13,237 bases of DNA, from NCBI GenBank assembly GCA_024404655.1, contig JAKSPR010000040.1:1-13237 (forward strand), written 5' to 3'. A program made the translations under genes and the position numbers. Positions 5,618 through 13,226 of this stretch are shown piece after piece; the stretch's first letter is position 1, and each line of letters begins with the position of its first letter. The notes beneath the pieces were generated by a model. It worked only from the letters and a program-made list of their open reading frames with translations, ran no database searches and was not told the DNA's origin. Origin of the DNA: Clostridia bacterium (lineage in GTDB: Bacteria; Bacillota; Clostridia; Oscillospirales; CAG-272).

Positions 5618-7168
5618 ATGGATGAAATGAACAAACAGCCGGCGGAGGAAACCCAAGCGGCACAGGCTCCCGTCGGCGACGTCTTTGCAAAAGCAGAGGA
5701 ACTGCAGCGCAAGGCGGAAGCGAAAAAGAAGAAAGCCCAGGAAAAGGCGGACAAAAAAGCCCTCCGTGCCATCCGTAAAAAGGAAAAACGGGCGGCTCTG
5801 AAGGAATATCCCACCTTCTCCGTGACAAAGAACTTCGTTTTCTATCTTTGCTTTTTCGTTTTTGCCCTGATCTTTACCCAGGCGCTGCGCTCTCCTTTGT
5901 CCTCTGTGCTGTTTATCTTTGTGATCCTGCTCCCGTGGGTCATGCTGCTGTACCTTCTGACGGCCATTGTGAATCTGCGGGATTCCAACGCATCGGAAGC
6001 CGAAACCGTACAGAAAGGCGTACCGCTGGAATATGAGATCATGCTGGCCAACGACGGCTGGCTGCCCTATCCCTATGCAGAGGCGGATATCCTCTATCCG
6101 TCAAGCGGCGGCGTGCGCTGTGATGTGCGCCGTGCCTCCTTCCAGCTGGCTCCCATGGGTGTTTACCGCATCCGGGATAAAGCGGTCTTTCACTACCGCG
6201 GCAGCTATGATATCGGCGTGCGGGATATTTACGTCTACGACCTTCTGAAACTGTTCCGTCTGCGTCTGCGGCGGGACAATCTCCGTCCGATCTTCGTCAT
6301 GCCCCGCCGTCTTGCGCTTCTGACCGACGGTCAGGGTGCGGCGTCGGAGATCAACACCACCGAAGTCCGCAACATGCGCGGTCAGGACAGAACGGAGCTC
6401 ACCGAGATCAAGGAATACCAGATGGGTGACGGTCTGCGTGACATTCACTGGAAGCTGTCTTCAAAGACGCAGGACCTGATGGTCAAGCACTACGGCATGA
6501 ACGCCTGCCGTTCGGTCTACTATCTGCCCGATCTTGCCGAAGGATATACGGACCCGCTGAAAAAGGGTCTTTACGAGCCGGATATCAACCAGTACTGCGC
6601 CGATGCTGTCACGGAAATGACCATTGCGCTGATCCTCGCCGCTCTGCGCGGAGACAGCAACATCGCAACGCTCTTATGGTATGACCGCCGCGCCGCGGCT
6701 GCCCTTCCGGCGGTGGAGACTGCGGCACCGGAGACGGATGAAAAATCCGGTCTGCGTCTGCCCCATCTGCCGGCAAAGGAGCCTGCGCCCCAGATCGGCT
6801 ATGCAGCGGAGGTCATGTATAACGAACTGGACTTCGAGCGCGTCTATCCCTATTTTGCCACGGCTGCGCTCCATTCCCCCGATCTGCGTCCCGGCTCCCT
6901 CTGCCGTTTCATCACGGAAACGGAGAGCGTGTCCTACTACATCGTCACCAGCCGTCTGGACGGCGGTCTTGTGCAAGCGCTGCAGGAGGATATCCGCGAC
7001 TATTCCTCCGTCGTTTTAAGCGGCGGACTTGAAGTCTATTACTTCAACCCCCAGCGCAAGATCCGCGACCCCGCGGCGCGCAGGGAAAAAGAAGAATACG
7101 ACGAGCAGCTGATCGGTCAGCTCCGTGCCTCCGGCATCATCGTTCACAGCTTTGATTCTCTTGACTGA
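5618..7168 (+). CDS. DUF58 domain protein, membrane anchored
   Basis: 516 residues. The N-terminus (about 22-62) is a Lys/Ala/Glu-rich, probably coiled-coil cytosolic stretch. Two membrane segments follow (about 71-90 and 94-117), with a very short turn between them. The rest should be cytosolic: a beta-rich region (about 125-225) and then the DUF58 signature near 263-292, EIKEYQMGDGLRDIHWKLSS and on to VKHY, very close to the family pattern (E-Y-x-x-G-D-x-x-R-x-I-H-W-K). An Ala/Pro-rich linker lies near 370-405. The ribosome site is weak (GGGCGG about 10 nt before the ATG), and translation may be coupled to the MoxR gene, whose stop is 18 bp upstream; M4 is an alternative start. DUF58 proteins are standard partners of MoxR ATPases; no enzymatic activity is established. 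Confidence 0.92.
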   Translation: MDEMNKQPAEETQAAQAPVGDVFAKAEELQRKAEAKKKKAQEKADKKALRAIRKKEKRAALKEYPTFSVTKNFVFYLCFFVFALIFTQALRSPLSSVLFIFVILLPWVMLLYLLTAIVNLRDSNASEAETVQKGVPLEYEIMLANDGWLPYPYAEADILYPSSGGVRCDVRRASFQLAPMGVYRIRDKAVFHYRGSYDIGVRDIYVYDLLKLFRLRLRRDNLRPIFVMPRRLALLTDGQGAASEINTTEVRNMRGQDRTELTEIKEYQMGDGLRDIHWKLSSKTQDLMVKHYGMNACRSVYYLPDLAEGYTDPLKKGLYEPDINQYCADAVTEMTIALILAALRGDSNIATLLWYDRRAAAALPAVETAAPETDEKSGLRLPHLPAKEPAPQIGYAAEVMYNELDFERVYPYFATAALHSPDLRPGSLCRFITETESVSYYIVTSRLDGGLVQALQEDIRDYSSVVLSGGLEVYYFNPQRKIRDPAARREKEEYDEQLIGQLRASGIIVHSFDSLD

Positions 7169-7204
7169 TACGGTATCCTTGTATCGGAAAGGTTTGATCA
7201 TCAC

Positions 7205-10200
7205 ATGACGAAATCGGAAAAAATAAAACTCAAACAACGGAATCTGCGCTCTCTGCATGCGGGCGACCAGCGGTTGGAGCCGTGGATGACGCCGGTGGGT
7301 CTCATCCTGCGCTGTCTGGTGCCGGCACTGCTGACCATCGGCCTCTATCTGTTCACGGACAACGCCTTTGGTCTTGCATCGCCGAAAGCCGTCTTTGTGC
7401 CGCTGATCATCGTCTGCTCGGCCCTCGGTGTGTTCATGCGCTACAGCCGCATCGTGTGTGCGGTGGGGTGGGTCGGGATTCTCGGCGGCATCGGTACGCT
7501 CTTTGCCCTCTCCGGCATGGATCCGCTGACCTACACCGTGACCCTTGCGCGCAGCTTCTTCAATACGGCAGTATCCTATATGATGCACATCGGCTACCGC
7601 ACGCTGTATGTATTTCTCATTGATACGGAGCTTGAAGAAGCGGCGGAAGCGGGTTTTGCGGTCATCTTCTTCGGCATCGTGACGGCGCTGATCGCGCTGA
7701 TCGTCGGTGCCTGCTGCGCCAAGCGCGTGAAGGTCTTCCCCCTTGCCCTCATCATCGGCATTGACTACTTTGTCATCTTCATGTATAACATTTCCACCTC
7801 GAAATGGGGCTTTGCCCTCTCCCTTGCGGGCATTGTGGGCATCCTCTGCCAGAAGATGGCGGACAAAGCCGCAGTTTACGCCGAACCCGATGCAAAGGAA
7901 GGCGAAGGCGAGAGCATGCGGGATGTCTTTGCCCAGCCCCAGACGGCAGACAGCATTGCCGCAGAATCCGTTCCCGAAGCTCCCAAAAAGGCAAAGAAAG
8001 AAAAGAAAGCCAAAAAGCCTCTGACCGATGAAGAAAAGGACGCTCTGAAAGCAAAGCGAAAGCGCGATCTGCGGAGCTATGCCGTGGGCGGCATCTGCTC
8101 CTTCTTCGCATCAATTCTGATGCTTGCGATCCTTGCCATCCCTGCCTCCCGTGTGAAGAATATCTGGCGCACCTACGAATCCATCGACACCATCATGGAG
8201 ACCATCCGTGCCTATGAGATGGCGATCATCACAGGTGAGGATATGCAGATCACGGACCTGGGTCTGACCGGCGCTGCGGAGATCCTCGAAGCACGCTCTG
8301 CCATTGCCCAGCCGCGGTACTTCACCGGCAAGCCGGTTCTGGAGATCCAGTCCAACACCAGCACCGCCATTTATCTGCGGTCGTGGATCTCCTCCACCTT
8401 CAAGGAGGACCGCTGGTATGTAGCGGATGATTCCCAGCGTTCCGCCTTCAAAGCAAAGTTCGGTACGGATTTCCGTGCCGAGTCCATCACCTACCGCTTC
8501 TTCCGCAACCTCAATGAGAAGCTGGTGCGGTACAATTCCCCCACGTCCTATGTCAATCACGAGGATGACGGCTACGTCACGTCTCTCGTTTCCATCAAGA
8601 ATCTCGGCGTGTCGGGCAATATCCTGTTTCTGCCGGAACGGTTCGATTCGGAGCGCAGTCTGTTTGATTACGGCTCCATTGAAACGCCGTATCAGAAGCG
8701 CTGGATCAACTACTTCGACGGCATCGCCTATTCCCGTGCGTTCCATAAAGGCGCAAAATACTCCGCCGTTGCGTATCTGCCCCTTTACAAGGACGAAGAG
8801 TGGATGGAGAACCTGAACTTCAAGCGCTACGACTACGACCGGTTCTGTGCCCTTTACGAATACCTCGGTGACACCATTGCGCTCTACGAGGCCGACACCC
8901 GTAATGTGCAGCTGCTCATTGACGCTTACGGCGCCATGAGCGACGAAGAACGGGCGGTCTTTGAAAAAGAGATGAACGAAGTCTTTGCGTACAACGAGTA
9001 TGTACAGGATTCCGGCATCTACACCTCCATGCCGGAGGATGCGGCACTGTATGAACCGCTCCATGAGCTCGCCGTGGATATCATCTGCAGCGAACCCCTT
9101 GCCGATATCGGTATCCCCGTCCCCGGTGACACTTCGTCCAGCGCAAACGGCAAGACTGTAAAGGATGTATTGCCGGAGCTGCAGTCCTACGACTACACGG
9201 ATTATCTTTATTACATCAGCACCATGCTTGCGGAATACAGAGAACAGTTCCCCGTCGATGATACGGAGGATGAGGACGCGCCCGAGCGCGGTGACATTAC
9301 GTTCCCCGGTCCGTTCCTGCGTGCGGAAGAAGTCCGCGGCTCCGACCATTCCCTCATCGACGTGAAGTATTATATCACGGACTTTGAGTCGTTCCGCATG
9401 CTTGTACCGGATATGATCACCTATTATTACCCGCACTTCACCCGCTGTGTGGCGAAGTATCTTGCGGAGAATATGACCTACACGCTGAATCCGGAACCTC
9501 CGGAGGAAGGCGACACCCTGTCCTCTGTGGAGCGGTTCCTCTTTGTCACAAAGGAGGGCTACTGCGTGCAGTATGCCACCGCCGCAACGCTGATGCTCCG
9601 CACGCTGGGTGTTCCCACCCGGTATGTCGAGGGTTATATCGCGCCGAAGATGGTGCGGAATAACCCGGAGAATCCCGAGGACAAGGTCGGGAACTACATC
9701 GGCACCGTCCGGGACTACAATGCCCACGCCTGGGTGGAAATCTATCTGCCCAACTACGGCTGGCTCATGCAGGAGGTCACGACCCCGTACTACAGCACCA
9801 TGAACGATCCCTATGAGCGGCTGACCTATACGCCCCATGAAAGCACCTACACACCGTCAACGGAGGTCATTGAGGAGGAGGAAGAAGAGGAAGAAGAAGA
9901 GGAGACCCTTTGGGACACCTGGGGCGACCTCATCATCACCCTCGGCATCATCCTCGCCGTCGCCGCTGTTGTGTTCGTTATCCTCAACCGTTATCTCGCC
10001 GTTCAGGCCGGCAAGCGGTTCCGTCACGAAAGCAACCTGCGCAACGCCAAACGGGATCTTCTGAATGACGAGCAGCGCAAAACCGCAGCGGAAGAACTCT
10101 ACGACACCATGCGGAAGACCGTAAAGCAGTTCGGCATGAAGCCTGTCAAGGGTGAAACACCGGAATCCTTTGCAAGACGGCTGGATATGCGGTTCCCCGT

Positions 10201-10381
10201 AACGGAAACCGGCGCATCCATCGTGCTTTCGATCATTGAGAAGAACGAGTTCGGCGAAGGCATCACAAACGAAGAAATTGCGGAATTTGCGGAATATATC
10301 ACCAGACTGGAAGACAAGATCCGCGGCGAAGCAGGATTCTTCAAGATGTTCACGCTGAAATATGTGCTCGGTCTGATGTGA
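7205..10381 (+). CDS. Transglutaminase-like (TgpA-type) membrane protein
   Basis: 1058 residues. About six N-terminal membrane segments (near 31-51, 60-78, 82-102, 149-171, 176-194, 202-215) lead to a basic cytosolic loop with a Lys-rich run (261-271), a seventh segment (about 292-314), a large probably extracellular region (315-905), a last membrane segment (about 909-930) and a cytosolic tail. The transglutaminase core has Cys787 in GYCVQYA, His841 in NAHAWVEIY and an acidic third residue, E857, in GWLMQEVTTP, so the papain-like triad appears intact. Eleven consecutive Glu codons (9872-9904) lie just outside the final membrane segment. The tail resembles the DUF4129-like end of such proteins. 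The ribosome site GGAAAGG is 12 nt from the ATG. It probably cleaves or crosslinks an envelope polymer or protein under MoxR/DUF58 control; the substrate is unknown. The long middle region (about 330-740) is unlike anything I recognise. Confidence 0.9.
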   Translation: MTKSEKIKLKQRNLRSLHAGDQRLEPWMTPVGLILRCLVPALLTIGLYLFTDNAFGLASPKAVFVPLIIVCSALGVFMRYSRIVCAVGWVGILGGIGTLFALSGMDPLTYTVTLARSFFNTAVSYMMHIGYRTLYVFLIDTELEEAAEAGFAVIFFGIVTALIALIVGACCAKRVKVFPLALIIGIDYFVIFMYNISTSKWGFALSLAGIVGILCQKMADKAAVYAEPDAKEGEGESMRDVFAQPQTADSIAAESVPEAPKKAKKEKKAKKPLTDEEKDALKAKRKRDLRSYAVGGICSFFASILMLAILAIPASRVKNIWRTYESIDTIMETIRAYEMAIITGEDMQITDLGLTGAAEILEARSAIAQPRYFTGKPVLEIQSNTSTAIYLRSWISSTFKEDRWYVADDSQRSAFKAKFGTDFRAESITYRFFRNLNEKLVRYNSPTSYVNHEDDGYVTSLVSIKNLGVSGNILFLPERFDSERSLFDYGSIETPYQKRWINYFDGIAYSRAFHKGAKYSAVAYLPLYKDEEWMENLNFKRYDYDRFCALYEYLGDTIALYEADTRNVQLLIDAYGAMSDEERAVFEKEMNEVFAYNEYVQDSGIYTSMPEDAALYEPLHELAVDIICSEPLADIGIPVPGDTSSSANGKTVKDVLPELQSYDYTDYLYYISTMLAEYREQFPVDDTEDEDAPERGDITFPGPFLRAEEVRGSDHSLIDVKYYITDFESFRMLVPDMITYYYPHFTRCVAKYLAENMTYTLNPEPPEEGDTLSSVERFLFVTKEGYCVQYATAATLMLRTLGVPTRYVEGYIAPKMVRNNPENPEDKVGNYIGTVRDYNAHAWVEIYLPNYGWLMQEVTTPYYSTMNDPYERLTYTPHESTYTPSTEVIEEEEEEEEEEETLWDTWGDLIITLGIILAVAAVVFVILNRYLAVQAGKRFRHESNLRNAKRDLLNDEQRKTAAEELYDTMRKTVKQFGMKPVKGETPESFARRLDMRFPVTETGASIVLSIIEKNEFGEGITNEEIAEFAEYITRLEDKIRGEAGFFKMFTLKYVLGLM

Positions 10382-10412
10382 TCTGACCGGCACAAAATCC
10401 CAACCAACATTC

Positions 10413-10461
10413 CCAAAGGGAGAGCCTACACAGAAAAAAGTAGTCTCTCCCTTCGCTTTGG
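10413..10461 (+). other. Long hairpin after the transglutaminase gene
   Basis: AGGGAGAG (10417-10424) pairs with CTCTCCCT (10445-10452), continued by CTAC/GTAG after one mismatch, around an A-rich loop. Outer arms CCAAA/TTTGG (10413-10417, 10457-10461) can add pairs. It most likely marks the end of the MoxR operon, but no T-tract follows, so intrinsic termination is doubtful. A smaller palindrome spans the stop codon itself (10370-10388). The remaining gap to 10546 holds only weak promoter-like sites (TACAAT at 10514-10519 without a good -35 box). Confidence 0.55.
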
Positions 10462-10546
10462 AATCAGATTGATTATAAAAATCCTCATGCTATCTTTTCG
10501 TCAGGGTTCATAGTACAATATATTACAAGAAGGGAGGTGGAAACTT

Positions 10547-11905
10547 ATGAAATACGAAAACGCAAAAGACATCCTGCCAAAGGAACTGTTTGAGCAGGTG
10601 CAGGCGTACGCCGCCGGAAAGCTGCTCTATTTTCCGATCGCCGGACGCCGAAGCCTGTGGGGGACCAAAAACGGAAACCGCCGCAGAACCGAAATGAGAA
10701 ATCAGGAGATCAGACGGCTGTTTGAAAGCGGCTGTTCTCCCGACGAGCTTGCGGAGAAATACTACCTTACCCCCGAAAGCATCAAAAACATCATCTATGC
10801 AAAGAGAGGAAACAAAATGAATCTTGACGAAATTTTCAGCCTGTACAGCGACCATGCGCCGCTGTCGGCAGAGCGAACCTATTTCATTGACGAAATGCAG
10901 GAATGGAACGAATACTATTACTGTGCGGATTATGCCCTCGTTTTCCCCGAGCGGAAGCTGACGCTGCACATTCATCACTATCCCTTTACGTCTCCTGAGC
11001 GTCTGGAAGAACAGAACCGGACTGCCGAAGCGTATCAGAATGCGGGATGCGACGCCTGCCGCATCGTACCGGACCTTTCGGGGAATCTGTACCGCTCCGT
11101 CTCCTTTGAAGGTCACGACTGCATTGTCTTTGCGGAAGAAACCCGCGAAAACGCATCTCCTGTATCGGAAAATTCTCCCCGCTGTGCGGACGGCCGTTAT
11201 ATTTACACCGATGAGCTTCTGACACTGATAGCAAAAATCGGAGAAAAGCATCTTATTGGAAAAGAGCCGAATTATGCGGTTCTCTTTGATCCCGTCTCAA
11301 GCTGCTTCAAGCGTCACGAGGACTGGATCCACGAATACACCGAAATGGACCTGCCCGACAGAATCAAAGAAAAGCAGCCGGATCTATCCGGTCTTTATGA
11401 GAACATCAACGCCGAGCTGCGCTGTGTGCGGGATGCGCTCCGCAAAATCTACGGAAAGCTCCCGAAATCGGTATTTCACGGTGAAGAGCGGGGCGATTCG
11501 ATTCTGACCGACGAAAACGGTCATCTTGTCAGCGTCTGCGATTTTGTTGACGGCGGTGCAGACGTCTGCGTCAATCATTTTCTATGTCTTGCCATGCAGC
11601 AGGATGAAATGCTGCCGGACGACTATGCGTGGCTTGCAGTTCATGATCCCGAAATCAACCGCATGAGAACCGAGAGCGTCATTCATGCCATGCGTGTCAT
11701 CGGAAAAGAATACACATGGAATGAGGATGAGCTGACTGCGCTTCCTCTTATCTACAAGCTGATGCTGTTCGGACGTCCCTATTATTTCGGCACGCTGTTC
11801 GCTCTGATGGATGACCACGACAAGCTGAAAGAAATGCTGGAATTTATTCTGAAGCAGCTCACCTCCCCCGACGAGATTGATTTCAGAAGTATTCTTGCAA
11901 AATAA
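10547..11905 (+). CDS. CD3324-type HTH domain fused to an APH-like kinase domain
   Basis: 452 residues in one open frame with a strong ribosome site (AAGGGAGGTGG, 6 nt from the ATG). Residues 1 to about 87 (MKYENAKDILP..., GKLLYFP, RRRTEMRNQEIRRLF, then SPDELAEKYYLTPESIKNI) match the small CD3324/Mor-like DNA-binding family, normally a stand-alone protein of about 90 residues. From residue 91 on lies an APH/choline-kinase-like region. Its catalytic-loop equivalent is FHGEERGDSIL (310-320), with E313 where the base Asp is expected and S318 where Asn is expected; the metal-binding Asp survives as D332 in CDFVDGG. It may be a small-molecule phosphotransferase with altered chemistry, or a pseudokinase acting as a ligand-sensing domain for the HTH. 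It is followed by its own terminator. The domain calls are by eye; the fold of the second half is moderately sure. Confidence 0.75.
   Translation: MKYENAKDILPKELFEQVQAYAAGKLLYFPIAGRRSLWGTKNGNRRRTEMRNQEIRRLFESGCSPDELAEKYYLTPESIKNIIYAKRGNKMNLDEIFSLYSDHAPLSAERTYFIDEMQEWNEYYYCADYALVFPERKLTLHIHHYPFTSPERLEEQNRTAEAYQNAGCDACRIVPDLSGNLYRSVSFEGHDCIVFAEETRENASPVSENSPRCADGRYIYTDELLTLIAKIGEKHLIGKEPNYAVLFDPVSSCFKRHEDWIHEYTEMDLPDRIKEKQPDLSGLYENINAELRCVRDALRKIYGKLPKSVFHGEERGDSILTDENGHLVSVCDFVDGGADVCVNHFLCLAMQQDEMLPDDYAWLAVHDPEINRMRTESVIHAMRVIGKEYTWNEDELTALPLIYKLMLFGRPYYFGTLFALMDDHDKLKEMLEFILKQLTSPDEIDFRSILAK
10804..10819 (+). promoter_or_regulatory. Internal ribosome site and in-frame ATG (Met91)
   Basis: GAGAGGA (10804-10810) stands 6 nt before an in-frame ATG (10817) exactly where the CD3324 domain ends and the kinase-like domain begins. 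This looks like the start of a former separate gene, and could still yield a kinase-only protein of 362 residues beside the full-length fusion. No stop codon separates the two domains. Internal initiation is inferred. Confidence 0.4.
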
Positions 11906-11951
11906 GTTCAATACGTCTTCTTCATGATAAAGCGCTCCCTTGGGGCTGTCT

Positions 11952-11990
11952 CCGCTGCGGTTTTTCGCCGCAGCGGTTCTTTTTGTTCTT
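11952..11990 (+). terminator. Intrinsic terminator of the HTH-kinase gene
   Basis: A perfect 9-bp stem CCGCTGCGG / CCGCAGCGG (11952-11960, 11968-11976) around TTTTTCG is followed by TTCTTTTTGTTCTT. It lies 46 bp past the stop codon at 11905 and separates this gene from mrnC. Confidence 0.92.
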
Positions 11991-12017
11991 GCATTATTCA
12001 CAAATTGATGGTATACT
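11989..12017 (+). promoter_or_regulatory. Probable mrnC promoter
   Basis: TTGCAT (11989-11994), a 17-bp spacer and TATACT (12012-12017): four of six and five of six consensus bases. The -35 box begins in the T-tract of the preceding terminator, so the new transcript starts straight after the old one ends, near 12024. An AAGGA at 12040-12044 lies 14 nt from the mrnC ATG, a rather long spacing. Confidence 0.65.
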
Positions 12018-12058
12018 GAATACATCCAATCACAAACACAAGGACAAACCTTTTTGCT

Positions 12059-12490
12059 ATGAACGAAAACAACACTCAGAAGTCCTCTGCTCCCGCGCTC
12101 TGCGAGCTCAGCGGCAGTGCGCTTGCCTATCTCGGCGATGCAGTGCTTGAAGTCATGGTCCGCCGGATGCTGGTGGAAACCGGGGTCGGCAACTCCGGAA
12201 AACTGAACGATCTCTCCCGCGACTATGTGCGTGCCTCCCGGCAGAGCGCGGGGCTCGAGCGCATTCTTCCCCTGCTCACCGAAGAAGAAGAAGCCGCCTA
12301 CCGCCGCGGCCGCAACGCCGCCGGAGCGCATCCGAAAAGTGCTACCATGGCGGAATACCGCCGCGCGACCGGTTTTGAGGCGCTCTTCGGTTATCTCTAT
12401 ATGAAAAACGACGCCGCGCGTCTTGACGAGCTTTTCCGTGCCTATGTCTGTGCCGAAGCTCCCGGAAAGGAGGATTCCTCTGACCTATGA
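12059..12490 (+). CDS. mrnC: Mini-ribonuclease III
   Basis: Cytosolic double-strand-specific ribonuclease that has the RNase III catalytic domain but no dsRNA-binding domain. In Bacillus subtilis it trims both ends of 23S rRNA precursor. The 143-residue product is of normal family length. The catalytic signature AYLGDAVLEV (23-32, D27) and the second motif ATGFEALFGYLY (103-114, E107) are intact, and the family segment HPKSATMAEYRRA (91-103) lies between. The start at 12059 is the only suitable ATG; its ribosome site is distant. The stop overlaps the start of the next gene (ATGA), so the two are coupled. In many Firmicutes this gene lies between cysS and an rRNA methyltransferase gene; neither is visible here. 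Confidence 0.94.
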   Translation: MNENNTQKSSAPALCELSGSALAYLGDAVLEVMVRRMLVETGVGNSGKLNDLSRDYVRASRQSAGLERILPLLTEEEEAAYRRGRNAAGAHPKSATMAEYRRATGFEALFGYLYMKNDAARLDELFRAYVCAEAPGKEDSSDL

Positions 12491-13017
12491 AAATGAAAAA
12501 AAGCAAAAAAATCGCGCTCTCTGCGATTCTCAGTGCGCTCAGCGTTCTGATTCTTTTCGCCGGAGCCGTGATTGATGTTCTCTCCATGACGGCTGCTGCC
12601 TTTGCCTCTCTCTTTATCATCATTATTATGATCGAAGTCGGGATGCCCTATCCTGTGCTTGTCTGGGGCGTGACCTCCGCGCTTTCCCTGATCCTGCTTC
12701 CCAACAAGTTACCGGCTATCATGTATTTTCTGATCTGCGGGATCTATCCGATACTCAAAGCGCAGTTTGAGCGGTTACATTATGTGGTATCGTGGGTACT
12801 CAAGTTAAGTGTTTTCAACATTTCGCTTTTACTGATGATCACCATTTCCAAATACATCTTTTATCTGAATGATTCCTCCTTTGATTTTACGATTCCTGTG
12901 ATTGTGATCGGGAATTTAGCGTTGATTCTTTATGATATTGCGATGTCGAAGATTATTTTGCTTTATATTGTGAAGATGAGGAAGCATCTTGGGCTGAAGA
13001 ATTATTTTGAATATTGA
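12487..13017 (+). CDS. Small polytopic membrane protein, ECF S-component-like
   Basis: 176 residues with about five or six membrane segments (near 9-29, 33-50, 56-72, 77-92, 101-122, 135-162), a basic N-terminus (MKMKKSKK) and a basic C-terminal tail (KMRKHLGLKNYF). The opening KIALSAILSALSVLI, and the size, recall the substrate-binding S components of ECF vitamin transporters and a family of uncharacterised Clostridial proteins. I cannot name a ligand, and no ECF ATPase or T component is present. The start is set by AAAGGAGG about 13 nt upstream and by the ATGA overlap with mrnC. Codon use drifts along the gene: the second half is AT-richer, with TTA, TTG and ATT codons rare in the neighbouring genes. 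A strong terminator follows at once. Confidence 0.8.
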   Translation: MKMKKSKKIALSAILSALSVLILFAGAVIDVLSMTAAAFASLFIIIIMIEVGMPYPVLVWGVTSALSLILLPNKLPAIMYFLICGIYPILKAQFERLHYVVSWVLKLSVFNISLLLMITISKYIFYLNDSSFDFTIPVIVIGNLALILYDIAMSKIILLYIVKMRKHLGLKNYFEY

Positions 13018-13054
13018 AAAGAAGTCCGGCACCGTTTGGGGCCGGACTTCTTTT
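13018..13054 (+). terminator. Intrinsic terminator after the mrnC-membrane protein pair
   Basis: AAGAAGTCCGGC (13019-13030) pairs perfectly with GCCGGACTTCTT (13041-13052) around ACCGTTTGGG and ends in TTTT. It begins directly after the TGA at 13015-13017. The A-run on the 5' side means it could also act for transcripts arriving from the right. Confidence 0.92.
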
Positions 13055-13154
13055 CGGCCGCGGCGGGACCGGGACCGCCGTGATTAATTCTCCTTGGCAG
13101 GAAAGCTGAATCTTCCACGGCACACGCCGGGGGAACGATTTGGAAGAAGGGAGA

Positions 13155-13226
13155 GGGGGCTCCACGCCAAGCCCCCAAGGGCTTTCGCTTCGCGAAACCC
13201 TTAAAGAATCCCTTTGGGATTCTTTT
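13155..13226. repeat. Cluster of three adjacent hairpins
   Basis: Three stems stand nearly end to end: GGGGGCT/AGCCCCC (13155-13161, 13170-13176); GGG-TTTCGC/GCGAAA-CCC (13179-13188, 13192-13200) with one bulged C; and AAAGAATCCC/GGGATTCTTT (13203-13212, 13216-13225) with loop TTT. No gene is visible from 13018 to the window end at 13237. The cluster may be a palindromic repeat element of the genome, or a back-to-back terminator for a gene on the minus strand to the right. Confidence 0.65.

Noticed and set aside
8111..9838. A 575-codon open frame on the minus strand
   Set aside because: It lies wholly antisense to the transglutaminase gene, whose catalytic motifs are intact, and arises from GC-rich, biased codons; its product has no recognisable domain.
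10547..11905. Frameshift or assembly error joining two genes
   Set aside because: The frame is continuous through the boundary with normal codon use and no homopolymer at the junction, so a true in-frame fusion is simpler, though only comparison with relatives can settle it.
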